A stretch of 64,000 bases of DNA, from the NCBI RefSeq assembly GCF_001757105.1, contig NZ_MDHN01000006.1, positions 1-64,000 on the forward strand, written 5' to 3'. The notes under the pieces were generated by a model. That model worked only from the letters and a program-made list of their open reading frames with translations, was not told the origin of the DNA and did not search any database. How positions within the stretch are numbered: position 1 is the first letter of the stretch; each line of letters opens with the position of its first letter. Position numbers and translations under genes: made by a program. Positions 15,747 through 24,522 of this stretch are shown in pieces. Source of the stretch: Alteromonas confluentis. GTDB taxonomy: Bacteria > Pseudomonadota > Gammaproteobacteria > Enterobacterales > Alteromonadaceae.

Positions 15747-17777
15747 TTAGAGCCTTATTAACGGCAAGAGACTATATTTCTCGTCGGTCCATTCAACAGC
15801 GAGATCCGAGTTTGAACGGGTACTATTGGCTTGGAAAGGAAAATGCTCAGCAGTAAAGTCATGATCATTCGTGAGTACAACCCAGTCAGAACCAAAATTG
15901 CTTTGTAATTGCGCTGTGCTTCTCCATTGAAATATAGCCTTATCAAAGTAAGTCGCATGGCTTAGCAACACGGGCATAAGATCAATGTGATTGTTGGATA
16001 TATGAATAATTAATAGTCCATCTTCCTCTAGTCGTTGCCAATAAATATTAAAAGCCTCTCTGGTAAGGAGATGAGCAGGAATGGCATCACTGGAAAACGC
16101 GTCAACGATGATTGCGTTAAACTTCTGTTTTGATGAATTCAGTTGTCTGGCAATCGCAATTCTCCCATCGTCAACATTCACCGTTACAGAGCCTTGTGCA
16201 TTTTTGAGATAAGAAAAATATTTGTTGGCCATTTCGTAAACGGCTGGATTTAATTCAAAGAAAGTAATGCTGTCGTTCGGGCGAATGTAACTCGCCAGTA
16301 CGCCAGCGCCCAAGCCAATAACGCCAAGATTAATTGATTCCCTTTGCTGTAAATAATTTACAGCGACAGCAACGCCGCTGGTTTGCTGGTAATAGGAGCT
16401 TTCACTCGCGCTTCTTAATTTTAGAGGTTCGGAGCCATGAACTGTGGTGCCATCTACGAGTCTCCGCTCTGCTATATTGCCTGCCGTTACATCTTTAACC
16501 GTCACGTATCCATAAAAATTACGTACAGTGGCAACATCATACTGGTCAAAACGGTTTTCAATATACAGGTAGCAAACAAGGAGCGTTGTCAGAACACATA
16601 TGCCACCAAAGTTCGTAATCATTCTGGTTTTCTGACTAGCCGCTCTCGGGGCGTTACAGATATAGACAATTACCACCAAAAATAACCCCAGAACGTATTC
16701 GGTGATTCGCTCGAAGATCAATGGGGCAATGATTGACGAGAACAAGCTGCCTAATGCGCCGCCCATTGCAGTAGCCACGTAAAATGTTGTCATACTATCA
16801 CTGGCTGGTGCGCGGGAACGAAGTTCTCCATGGCAAATAATGCAGCAAACCAATAATATCAAACTGTAAATGATAAGCTGAGAAAGGGTATTAAACTGGC
16901 TGCCCAAAAAGTACATTATCAGACCAAAGAAAATGGCAGCGAACAACAACGGCAACATCTTAGTGCGTTTGTACGTTTTTTTGGAAGAAAAACAGAACGT
17001 GTAACTGGCTAGATAGATTAACAAAGGTAGCAACCACACCAGTGGCATTGGTGGAATATTGATACTCATTAACTGGGTAGTAGCAATGAGCATGATGGAG
17101 CTGGTGGCAGACAGCGTAATCCATAACAGTACCTGCTTGCGGTGCACGCTATTAGGCTGTGGAGTTTTATTGTTTACTGGTTTTGATGGCTTAACGGTAT
17201 ACAGGCTTGCCATAAGAACCAGTTTTAGTATCACTGTAATCACATATAATTCGAACCAATAATGCTTCTGTTCAGACGTTGGCAAATAAGCCTCAAAGAA
17301 GAAAGGGTAGCTTACTAACGAAATCAGAGAGGCTAGATTGGAGAACGAATACCAGTGGTAAGGCACCTCAGTATGGCTAGTACGACAGTACCATTGCTGC
17401 AGTAGCACACTGGTAGCTGCCAGCAGGAAAAATGCGAGGCCAATTTCGGTGGTGAGTTTTCCAATTACGGCTAATGCCGGATAGTCATTATTGCTGTACT
17501 GGACAGACTCACCGTTAAGCGTGATTAAGGTGGAAAGAAGAAGCAAGAAAGCATGGATGATAAACTGTGAGTGGAGTTTAAGTTTACTCAGGCCGTGTGC
17601 GTAAAGATATCCAAGAAGTAACATGCCTTGGTAGAACAGCATACTCGCAGACCATACTGAAGAACTGCCGCCGAATTCAGGCAATAGGCCCTTCGATATA
17701 ATGGGTTGGATCTGAAACAGAAGGAACGCACTGCACAAAATAGGTAGTATAAAAAGAAGTCGTTTCACGGTTAGCAA
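15747..17777 (-). CDS. Membrane-fused spermidine-synthase-like methyltransferase-fold protein
   Basis: 676 aa. The first about 400 residues are a polytopic membrane region of some 10-12 helices; the last about 230 form a Rossmann domain of the polyamine-synthase group (GVIGLGAGVLASY, FFELNPAVYEMA, VNVDDGRIAI, IIVDAFSSDAIPAHLLT). The acidic gate motif is VDAFSSD rather than the classical spermidine-synthase loop, so the actual substrate may not be putrescine. The family is widespread but not well characterised. The start is a TTG at 17777 or a GTG at 17768; neither has a clear ribosome site. It is divergent from a CadC-like regulator 121 bp away. Confidence 0.8.
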   Translation of the reverse strand: MLTVKRLLFILPILCSAFLLFQIQPIISKGLLPEFGGSSSVWSASMLFYQGMLLLGYLYAHGLSKLKLHSQFIIHAFLLLLSTLITLNGESVQYSNNDYPALAVIGKLTTEIGLAFFLLAATSVLLQQWYCRTSHTEVPYHWYSFSNLASLISLVSYPFFFEAYLPTSEQKHYWFELYVITVILKLVLMASLYTVKPSKPVNNKTPQPNSVHRKQVLLWITLSATSSIMLIATTQLMSINIPPMPLVWLLPLLIYLASYTFCFSSKKTYKRTKMLPLLFAAIFFGLIMYFLGSQFNTLSQLIIYSLILLVCCIICHGELRSRAPASDSMTTFYVATAMGGALGSLFSSIIAPLIFERITEYVLGLFLVVIVYICNAPRAASQKTRMITNFGGICVLTTLLVCYLYIENRFDQYDVATVRNFYGYVTVKDVTAGNIAERRLVDGTTVHGSEPLKLRSASESSYYQQTSGVAVAVNYLQQRESINLGVIGLGAGVLASYIRPNDSITFFELNPAVYEMANKYFSYLKNAQGSVTVNVDDGRIAIARQLNSSKQKFNAIIVDAFSSDAIPAHLLTREAFNIYWQRLEEDGLLIIHISNNHIDLMPVLLSHATYFDKAIFQWRSTAQLQSNFGSDWVVLTNDHDFTAEHFPFQANSTRSNSDLAVEWTDEKYSLLPLIRL

Positions 17778-17898
17778 CGTTATTGTAATTATGTTGCGTG
17801 AAGCCTCTCCGGTATGCCATTTAGCAGCAATGTAGTCAGGCTTATTTTTTCCTTAAGAAAAGCTTAGTGTTTGTTTTTAATGTATTTATGAGATGTAG

Positions 17899-19923
17899 AT
17901 GGACAAGTTTCAAATAGGGAAGTTTGATGTTGATGTGAAGCGTTGTCGGATTTCATCGGCAGATCACGTTGCTGTCGTTGAACCCAAAGTGATGGAAGTG
18001 CTTCAATATCTGTATCGCAATGCTGGCGAGGTAGTGAGTCATGAACAGCTGTTTAATGCGGTTTGGCCCGGCTCGATATTCAACACCAGTTCAGTGCAGC
18101 GTTGCATTGCGTTACTACGCAAAGCGCTCAATGAAGATTCCAGAAATGCCGCGATTGTTGTGACCCATCCTAAGCGAGGATATTCGCTGGAGCTTCCCCA
18201 ACAATTACCCAAAAAACGCAGAAATTATCATTACGCCTATTCATTGGCATTCATCGGTCTGTTGGCTCTCGGTGTCGGTTTGTGGCTCGCAATTGCACCT
18301 GCACAAGTAAAAATGGATTACGCCAGATTATTGCCATTGAGTTCTAGCGGTGCCAGCGAGTCATTCCATGCTCTTTCTCCTGACGGGCAATTTCTAGCCT
18401 TTGTTCGCGAAGGTGAAGTTGAAAGGAAAAATGAGACACAAGGAAATATTTGGCTTAAAGAATTAAATACGGGTAAAGAGCAAAAGCTAACAAACTATGA
18501 TTCCCACTATTCCAGCTTGGGCTGGAAGCCCGACGGTTCAGCGCTGGCCTTTATGGAAAAAACTGGGGGCTTATCAACCATGTCCTATTTTGCCTTCGAC
18601 ACGTCAACACACAAGGTGATTAGCAAAAACGAGATTGTAAGCTTTCCGTTATTTTACGTAAGCAGCGATAAACTTGAGTGGCATAGCGAAAACCGCATTT
18701 ATTTTGTCGAAATGGATAAGCGTAACAACGATACATGGCTATCGTACATTGATGTATCCAGCGAAAATAAACAACAGTTGCTGAAAGCGACAGGGCAGGA
18801 TTGGCTAAAAACGCTGGCCCTCTCCCCTGATGAACAAAGTATCTTGCTGGGTTATGAAATGGGGCAAAATCGTTACCGCATCGATGTACTCGATACCGAA
18901 AAACTTCAAGCTGATGTACTTATTAAAATAGAAGACAGCCTTTATGGGCTTAGCTGGCATCCCTCCGGAAAGTCAGCACTTATCAGCAACCGCACAAAGC
19001 TTCAGATCGTTGATATGGAGGGTGAATTGTCGGAAGTCGCGTTTAACAATTACAAATTTATTCAGAATGCGCAGTTCGATCCGACAGGACAGGAAATTGT
19101 CATGGAGTTGCGTAACGTAGATGTCGATATCTTGCGAAAAACAAAACTCGCTCCGGATACTTTTGAAACCTTGGTTGACACATCTTCACTGGATTTCCTA
19201 CCGGTATTCTCACCGGATGACAGCCGCTTCGTGTTTGAATCTCACCGCGCAGGGCTTAAACAGTTATTTGTTTATGAACAGGGAATGCAGCGAGTGATTT
19301 TCTCCAATCCTGACAACGAAGAACTCTTCGGAGTAGTGTGGACGCCCGATGGTGAACGGGTTGTTGCAGCCAGTAGTGAAAAGCTGTTTTATGTTGATGT
19401 AGCAACTGGTAATTACACTGAAATAGCTCACGGCCACGCACCATTCGGATTACGCGAGCATTTTAAATATGAAAACGCGGTATTGGTAACATACAGAGCG
19501 GATGATGGAATAACATTCTACGTAGCAAAGTTGGATCTGGACAGTTTAAAACTCACAACCTACGAAACCGAAGGTGAGCGGCTGGTGTGTTATTCAGCTG
19601 CACTGGGGCCGCAGGATCAAGTGTATTTTGCCAACAATAAACAAGTGTTTCGTATCAGCCCTCAGGGACAAACTGAGAGCGTTTGGACAGCAATAGAACG
19701 AACAATCAGTGGTATTCACATTGTAAACAATGCGCTTTCAATGAAACTGGATAGCGAAGACGGATTTATCCTTTCCTCTGTTGATATGAATAGCGGAGCG
19801 AGAGAAATTATTCATCAGGGAGTGGAAACCGGCGACATGCTGATAAATACGTCGAATGATGAGCAGCAGTTTTTGTATTTGAGTAAACCCGTTAGAACCA
19901 GTGAGTTGGTAAAATTGCAATAG
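17899..19923 (+). CDS. CadC/ToxR-like membrane regulator with WD40/TolB-like periplasmic sensor
   Basis: 674-aa one-component regulator. Residues 1-100 form an OmpR-type winged helix (EPKVMEVLQYLYRNAGEVVS, LRKALNED, VVTHPKRGYSLE). A single membrane helix spans 112-133. The remaining about 540 residues are periplasmic and made of PD40/TolB-like propeller blades (SPDGQFLAFVREGE, WKPDGSALAFME, LSPDEQSILLGY, WHPSGKSALISN, FSPDDSRFVFES, WTPDGERVVAA). Such proteins sense a periplasmic cue and bind DNA directly without phosphorylation. The divergent membrane spermidine-synthase-like gene is the obvious candidate target. Confidence 0.87.
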   Translation: MDKFQIGKFDVDVKRCRISSADHVAVVEPKVMEVLQYLYRNAGEVVSHEQLFNAVWPGSIFNTSSVQRCIALLRKALNEDSRNAAIVVTHPKRGYSLELPQQLPKKRRNYHYAYSLAFIGLLALGVGLWLAIAPAQVKMDYARLLPLSSSGASESFHALSPDGQFLAFVREGEVERKNETQGNIWLKELNTGKEQKLTNYDSHYSSLGWKPDGSALAFMEKTGGLSTMSYFAFDTSTHKVISKNEIVSFPLFYVSSDKLEWHSENRIYFVEMDKRNNDTWLSYIDVSSENKQQLLKATGQDWLKTLALSPDEQSILLGYEMGQNRYRIDVLDTEKLQADVLIKIEDSLYGLSWHPSGKSALISNRTKLQIVDMEGELSEVAFNNYKFIQNAQFDPTGQEIVMELRNVDVDILRKTKLAPDTFETLVDTSSLDFLPVFSPDDSRFVFESHRAGLKQLFVYEQGMQRVIFSNPDNEELFGVVWTPDGERVVAASSEKLFYVDVATGNYTEIAHGHAPFGLREHFKYENAVLVTYRADDGITFYVAKLDLDSLKLTTYETEGERLVCYSAALGPQDQVYFANNKQVFRISPQGQTESVWTAIERTISGIHIVNNALSMKLDSEDGFILSSVDMNSGAREIIHQGVETGDMLINTSNDEQQFLYLSKPVRTSELVKLQ

Positions 19924-19928
19924 CAGAC

Positions 19929-19950
19929 GGGGAGAGTTCCTTCCTCCCCT
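19929..19950 (+). terminator. Possible terminator between converging genes
   Basis: GGGGAG (19929-19934) and CTCCCC (19944-19949) with a 9-nt loop, right after the regulator stop. No real T run, so weak. Confidence 0.3.
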
Positions 19951-19958
19951 TAATCATT

Positions 19959-20450
19959 TCACTCGTAATCCGATGCGTAAGTATCTTCATAGGAATGGGA
20001 GTAAAACTCGAACAAGTTGCCGAATGGATCTTCAAGATACACCATTTGTGCTTGCTTAAGCTCATCATCAGGATGATAGCGGTGAATATCCATACGCACT
20101 TTGCCGCCATAGGCTTCAACCCGCTGAATCGCCATATCGAACTGTTCCTTAGGTAATTGTACGCAGAAGTGGAAGATACCAAGGCGTGAGAAATCTACCT
20201 GGTGGCGTTCTTCGCGGTCTACCATTTCAAACAACTCGACGCCGATCCCGTCGGAGGTGACCAGGTGAGCAATGTTGAAACCCTTAAAACCTTCGCCGAA
20301 TACTGCGGTGCACATACGGCCAATGGCTGATTCCCGCTCTTCGACAACCTTGGTGTTGTTCATTACAATTCTAAGGCCTAACGCGTTGGTGTAGAACTCA
20401 ACGGCCTTATCCATGTCGCCAACCATAATGCCCACGTGATTCATTTTCAT
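19959..20450 (-). CDS. VOC (glyoxalase/dioxygenase fold) family protein
   Basis: 163 aa with two beta-alpha-beta-beta-beta modules of the vicinal-oxygen-chelate fold. The start MNHVGIMVGDMDKAVEFYTNALGL holds a metal-ligand His, HFCVQLP a second His, and YLEDPFGNLFEFY the terminal Glu, so a divalent-metal site is plausible. Members include glyoxalase I, dioxygenases and resistance proteins; the substrate cannot be told. A LysR regulator is divergent, with a palindrome in the shared region, so LysR control is likely. Confidence 0.8.
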   Translation of the reverse strand: MKMNHVGIMVGDMDKAVEFYTNALGLRIVMNNTKVVEERESAIGRMCTAVFGEGFKGFNIAHLVTSDGIGVELFEMVDREERHQVDFSRLGIFHFCVQLPKEQFDMAIQRVEAYGGKVRMDIHRYHPDDELKQAQMVYLEDPFGNLFEFYSHSYEDTYASDYE

Positions 20451-20508
20451 AGTGTTCTCCTCAACTAAAACAACATGAGCAAGCGTAAGGAAACTACTTG
20501 ATTACGTG

Positions 20509-20539
20509 AAATTATCATTAATAATTAAATTGATAATTT
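20509..20539. promoter_or_regulatory. LysR-type operator between VOC gene and lysR
   Basis: AAATTATCA (20509-20517) and TGATAATTT (20531-20539), perfect 9-bp arms with a 13-bp spacer. It includes the T-N11-A type symmetry of LysR sites (ATCA...TGAT) and lies in the divergent promoter region, 17 bp before the chosen lysR start. Confidence 0.55.
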
Positions 20540-20556
20540 TCTGTTATGGTCTTTCT

Positions 20557-21441
20557 ATGTTGAATCCGATTTGGTTACACACCTTTGTCACGCTGGTGGA
20601 TACAGGGCATTTTACTCACACGGCAGAAAAGCTGTTTATGACACAGCCGGGTGTGAGTCAGCATATTAACAAGCTTGAGCAGGCATGCGGCCATGTGCTG
20701 ATTAAGCGCGAAAATAAATCTTTTGATGTGACTGAGCAGGGCAAACTGGTTTATCGCTATGCCAAGGGGTTGGCCGCGCGGGAACACAGTCTGTTCGAGC
20801 AACTTGCTTATGATGATCCTCACGTGGGAGACATCACCATTGCCAGCTCTGGCTCAGTGGCGCTATTGCTTTATCCTCAGTTGGTTGATCTGCAAAGCCG
20901 GTACCGACAATTGTCTATTCGGTTTGTTGCCGCGCCAAACCATCAAATACTGCAAGATGTGCAGGATAATCGCGTAGACGTGGGGATTGTCACAGATATT
21001 AATAATTCACAATTATTTGATTCCCATAAACTGGGTGAGGAAGAGCTTTGTTTGGTGGTCCACAAAGAAACCGATTTAAACGTGGATAAAGCTGACTTAC
21101 TGATGCAAGCCGGCCTGATATCTCACCCAGATGCGAGACATTATTTGTCACTTTATTTTAGTCAATGCCAGGTGCCATCGCTGTCGAAAATTAATATCAG
21201 CGATATACCGGTAGTCGGTGCGGTTAACCAAATTGGCCAGATCTTGCATCCCATCGCACAGGGCATCGGGTTTACTGTGCTTCCGAAAAGTGCAGTCTCA
21301 GCATTTCCGTTAAACGCACAGTTGCAGATTGTGCCGCCGGTACGGCCTGTAATCGAAGAGCTTTATCGAATTACCAAAAGAAACAGAGTGCTGCCAGCAC
21401 GTTTTGATACCGTCAATCAGGTGATTGAAACGGTTTGGTGA
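20557..21441 (+). CDS. LysR-family transcriptional regulator
   Basis: 294 aa from the ATG at 20557 (MLNPIWLHTFV), the normal LysR N-terminus. An earlier ATG at 20506 would add 17 hydrophobic residues and put the operator palindrome inside the gene, so it is rejected. The winged helix-turn-helix is at about 1-60 (HFTHTAEKLFMTQPGVSQHINKLE in two steps), and the effector-binding domain at about 90-290. Divergent from the VOC-protein gene, which it probably controls; the effector is unknown. Confidence 0.88.
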   Translation: MLNPIWLHTFVTLVDTGHFTHTAEKLFMTQPGVSQHINKLEQACGHVLIKRENKSFDVTEQGKLVYRYAKGLAAREHSLFEQLAYDDPHVGDITIASSGSVALLLYPQLVDLQSRYRQLSIRFVAAPNHQILQDVQDNRVDVGIVTDINNSQLFDSHKLGEEELCLVVHKETDLNVDKADLLMQAGLISHPDARHYLSLYFSQCQVPSLSKINISDIPVVGAVNQIGQILHPIAQGIGFTVLPKSAVSAFPLNAQLQIVPPVRPVIEELYRITKRNRVLPARFDTVNQVIETVW

Positions 21442-21470
21442 ATGTGGCGATTTCCCGTGCTGGCGCACCA

Positions 21471-22106
21471 CTAAATCTCAGTTTTCTCTTTGAACTCGCA
21501 CAAATCTTCAATTATGCAGGAGCCGCAACGGGGTTTGCGAGCGATACAGGTATAACGACCGTGCAGAATAAGCCAGTGGTGCACATCAACTTTAAATTCT
21601 TTGGGGACCACTTTAAGTAGCTTTTCTTCCACTCGGTCTACATTCTTGCCCATGGCGAATTTGGTGCGATTTGATACCCGGAAAATGTGGGTGTCGACAG
21701 CAATCGTGGGCCAGCCGAAAGCGGTATTGAGCACCACATTAGCGGTTTTTCTACCTACGCCGGGCAATGCCTCTAGTGCTTCGCGGCTTTCTGGCACTTC
21801 ACCGTTATGCTTCTCAACGATAATTTTACTGAGCTTGTGTACGTTCTCTGCTTTCGCGTTGTACAGGCCGATGGTTTTAATGTATTCCTTTAGGCCATCT
21901 ACACCTAAATCTGCAATGGCTTGTGGCGTATTGGCGACGGGGAATAGCTTAGCTGTGGCCTTATTCACACCCACGTCTGTAGCCTGTGCAGACAGGGTTA
22001 CCGCAACCAGCAATTCAAATGGCGTAGTAAAATTGAGTTCGGTGGTCGGATGGGGATTCGCATCCCGCAGGCGGGTAAGTATTTCCCGTCTTTTTGTATT
22101 ATTCAT
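21471..22106 (-). CDS. nth: Endonuclease III
   Basis: 211-aa base-excision-repair DNA glycosylase/AP lyase for oxidised pyrimidines. Lys120 in the LPGVGRKTANVV helix-hairpin-helix and Asp138 in AVDTH are the catalytic pair. Cys187, Cys194, Cys197 and Cys203 bind the [4Fe-4S] cluster. These positions equal those of the E. coli enzyme. It is the last gene of the rnf operon, 9 nt after rnfE, an order common in gammaproteobacteria. Confidence 0.96.
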   Translation of the reverse strand: MNNTKRREILTRLRDANPHPTTELNFTTPFELLVAVTLSAQATDVGVNKATAKLFPVANTPQAIADLGVDGLKEYIKTIGLYNAKAENVHKLSKIIVEKHNGEVPESREALEALPGVGRKTANVVLNTAFGWPTIAVDTHIFRVSNRTKFAMGKNVDRVEEKLLKVVPKEFKVDVHHWLILHGRYTCIARKPRCGSCIIEDLCEFKEKTEI

Positions 22107-22115
22107 AGCGCAACA

Positions 22116-22808
22116 TTAACTTTCAGCGGTTACCCTGATACGGGTAACGGTTTTCGTTTCAGGCTGTTGTCTCGCGGCCAGGCGAGCATCGATAACATTC
22201 TTCACGGCAATCAGTAATCCCATGCCAAGAAAGGCACCTGGCGGCAGTATAGCCAATAAAAATGGCTGCTCTGTATCAAACAATGTGATGGTCCAGTTAG
22301 TCGCAATACTGCCAAAAAGCCGGTCTGCGCCGGCAAGCAGCGTGCCTGAGCCCAACGCTTCTCGCATGCCGCCTAAAACCATAAGCACGGCTGTAAAACC
22401 GGCGCCCATCATCAGCCCATCTACCGCTGCAGGCAGAACCGCATTTTTCGACGCATAGGCTTCGGCGCGGCCGATGATGGCGCAGTTGGTTACGATGAGG
22501 GGAATAAAGATACCCAGAGTGAGGTATAGCTCGTAGGTGAAGGCATTCATTAATAACTGAACAATGGTCACAAACGCGGCAATCACCATGACAAATACCG
22601 GGATACGGATTTCGTTACGCACGATGTTGCGTACCAGGCTCACGGTAACATTTGAACCAATAAGCACCAGCATGGTAGCAAGACCAAGTCCCAGGCCATT
22701 AATGACGGTAGCGGTCACCGCCAATAAAGGGCATAAGCCCAGCAGTTGCACTAACGCTGGATTATTTTTCCACAGACCTTCAACGGTGAGCTCTTTTAAT
22801 TCGCTCAT
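22116..22808 (-). CDS. rnfE: Rnf electron-transport complex subunit E
   Basis: 230-aa integral membrane subunit (about six helices) of the Rnf/Rsx complex, which couples electron transfer between ferredoxin and NAD to ion transport. The start [17 protein letters not shown] at 22808 has GGAG upstream and overlaps the end of rnfG by 4 nt; an upstream ATG at 22835 would enlarge the overlap and is less likely. [10 protein letters not shown] and the paired-helix pattern match RnfA/RnfE. Confidence 0.94.
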   Translation of the reverse strand: MSELKELTVEGLWKNNPALVQLLGLCPLLAVTATVINGLGLGLATMLVLIGSNVTVSLVRNIVRNEIRIPVFVMVIAAFVTIVQLLMNAFTYELYLTLGIFIPLIVTNCAIIGRAEAYASKNAVLPAAVDGLMMGAGFTAVLMVLGGMREALGSGTLLAGADRLFGSIATNWTITLFDTEQPFLLAILPPGAFLGMGLLIAVKNVIDARLAARQQPETKTVTRIRVTAES

Positions 22809-23449
22809 TTTGCGTCTCCTGTCGGTACGGCACAATTAGATGGTGCCGAAAATAGCTTGTCTTGATTGGCTTTCACGTACAATAACGAGGCTTTCACAGC
22901 GCCGACAACGGCTCGAGGCGTAATGGTAGCACCGGTGAATTGATCGAATTCGCCACCGTCTTTTTTCACTTGCCACTTTCCGAGATTATCAGCCTCAAAA
23001 TGTTCACCATTGAAGCTGGTGATCCAATTGCTCACCGCCAGTTCAATTTTGTCGCCTAGTCCAGGGGTTTCCTGATGTTCCACCGCACGCACACCCAATA
23101 CAGTGAGTTCAGTATTTACCCCAATCACCAAATCGATGTCACCGCTATAACCGTCTGGTGCGGTGGCTTCAATAACAAGTGCCGAGGGAACGCCATCTAG
23201 TCGGCCACGATACACGCGGTGCTGACTATCGGCGCTACCTAGCATGGGATCTGACACGATTGTACAGTCGGCATACAGTTCATTATCATGGGTGGACTGC
23301 GGCACGACCTCATTAAGAATAGACAGCAAACGCTGTTGTCTCTGCTGTTCAATGCGCGTTTCAGTGCCGTAAAACGTGACACCGATGAGACCTGTCGTTA
23401 CCAGCGCAAATGCGCCAAGCATTACCCCATTTTTAATTATGGTGTTCAT
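22805..23449 (-). CDS. rnfG: Rnf electron-transport complex subunit G
   Basis: 214 aa. One N-terminal membrane helix and a periplasmic FMN-binding domain; the FMN is attached covalently through a Thr in the [12 protein letters not shown] motif. GLGDKIE upstream of it is also typical. It overlaps rnfD by 1 nt and rnfE by 4 nt, consistent with coupled translation. Confidence 0.94.
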   Translation of the reverse strand: MNTIIKNGVMLGAFALVTTGLIGVTFYGTETRIEQQRQQRLLSILNEVVPQSTHDNELYADCTIVSDPMLGSADSQHRVYRGRLDGVPSALVIEATAPDGYSGDIDLVIGVNTELTVLGVRAVEHQETPGLGDKIELAVSNWITSFNGEHFEADNLGKWQVKKDGGEFDQFTGATITPRAVVGAVKASLLYVKANQDKLFSAPSNCAVPTGDAK

Positions 23450-24522
23450 TATTGCTTACCCCGCGAATAGCCATAAGTGCGCGGACGGGTGTAGTAATCG
23501 ATAAGTGGTACTGCCATGTTCATGATGATCACGGCAAAAGCCACGGCATCCGGGTAACCTCCGAAAGTACGGATTATCACTATCCAGAAACCAATCATAG
23601 CGCCGAAAACCAGACGACCTTTTTGTGTGGTAGACGCTGATACCGGGTCGGTGGCGATAAAAAATGCACCGAATAACACGCTACCGTTGAGTAAATGAAA
23701 TAACGGCGATGCGTAAATGTCTGGATTAATAAGGTGCATGAGCAGTGCACATATTATTACGCTTAGCACCATGCTACCGGGAATATGCCAACTGATCACT
23801 TTCAGCCGCAATAACAGCAAACCGCCTAGCGCGTATGCGAGACCAACCCAAGACCAACCCGCGGCGGCACTGTCTGCAACACTGCTATTAAACAACCCCG
23901 AATTCAGTAACTCAGAGTATGTTTGCGACTGCGTTAAACCCGTTTTAACGTAATCGAGAGGGGTGGCCGACGTGATGCCATCTATCGTTGTTTTTACCTG
24001 CGTAATATCCATTCCATCCACGGAGAAGCCGGTAAAAATTAAACTTAAGGTGTCAGCAAAATTCAGTTCTGTTGCCTGTAACGAGACCGGGGGAAGCCAC
24101 TGTGTCATTGCCGCAGGGAAAGACACCAGTAACACAACGTATGCAATCATTGCCGGGTTAAAGAGGTTGTAACCCAGTCCACCATAAAGTTGCTTCACGA
24201 TGGCAATGGCAAAGAAGGTGCCAATCACTGTCATCCACCAAGGTAAGGTGGGAGGAATACTCACTGCCAGTAAACAGGCTGTGAGTACAGCACTGTAATC
24301 GCTGAGGTTGCGTATAACGGATTTATTCCGCAAAGCGAGAATAGCGGCCTCGGTTGCAATTGCGGTAATAAGGGCAATAATAGCCTGAACCATTACACCC
24401 CAGCCAAAGAAGTACAGTTGACAGGCAACGCCTGGCAGCATGGCATAGAGCACCAGACGCATCACCTGTCCGGTATCCCGTTTGGTGCGCAGGTGAGGGG
24501 AGCTAGATAAGGTTAATTTCAT
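23449..24522 (-). CDS. rnfD: Rnf electron-transport complex subunit D
   Basis: 357-aa integral membrane flavoprotein subunit with about nine helices, related to NqrB. The FMN attachment region ATDPVSAST is present near residue 280. Starts 1 nt inside the rnfC stop. Confidence 0.94.
   Translation of the reverse strand: MKLTLSSSPHLRTKRDTGQVMRLVLYAMLPGVACQLYFFGWGVMVQAIIALITAIATEAAILALRNKSVIRNLSDYSAVLTACLLAVSIPPTLPWWMTVIGTFFAIAIVKQLYGGLGYNLFNPAMIAYVVLLVSFPAAMTQWLPPVSLQATELNFADTLSLIFTGFSVDGMDITQVKTTIDGITSATPLDYVKTGLTQSQTYSELLNSGLFNSSVADSAAAGWSWVGLAYALGGLLLLRLKVISWHIPGSMVLSVIICALLMHLINPDIYASPLFHLLNGSVLFGAFFIATDPVSASTTQKGRLVFGAMIGFWIVIIRTFGGYPDAVAFAVIIMNMAVPLIDYYTRPRTYGYSRGKQ

Noticed and set aside
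20506-20556. Upstream start for the LysR regulator
   Set aside because: It would add non-conserved hydrophobic residues and place the operator palindrome within the coding sequence.
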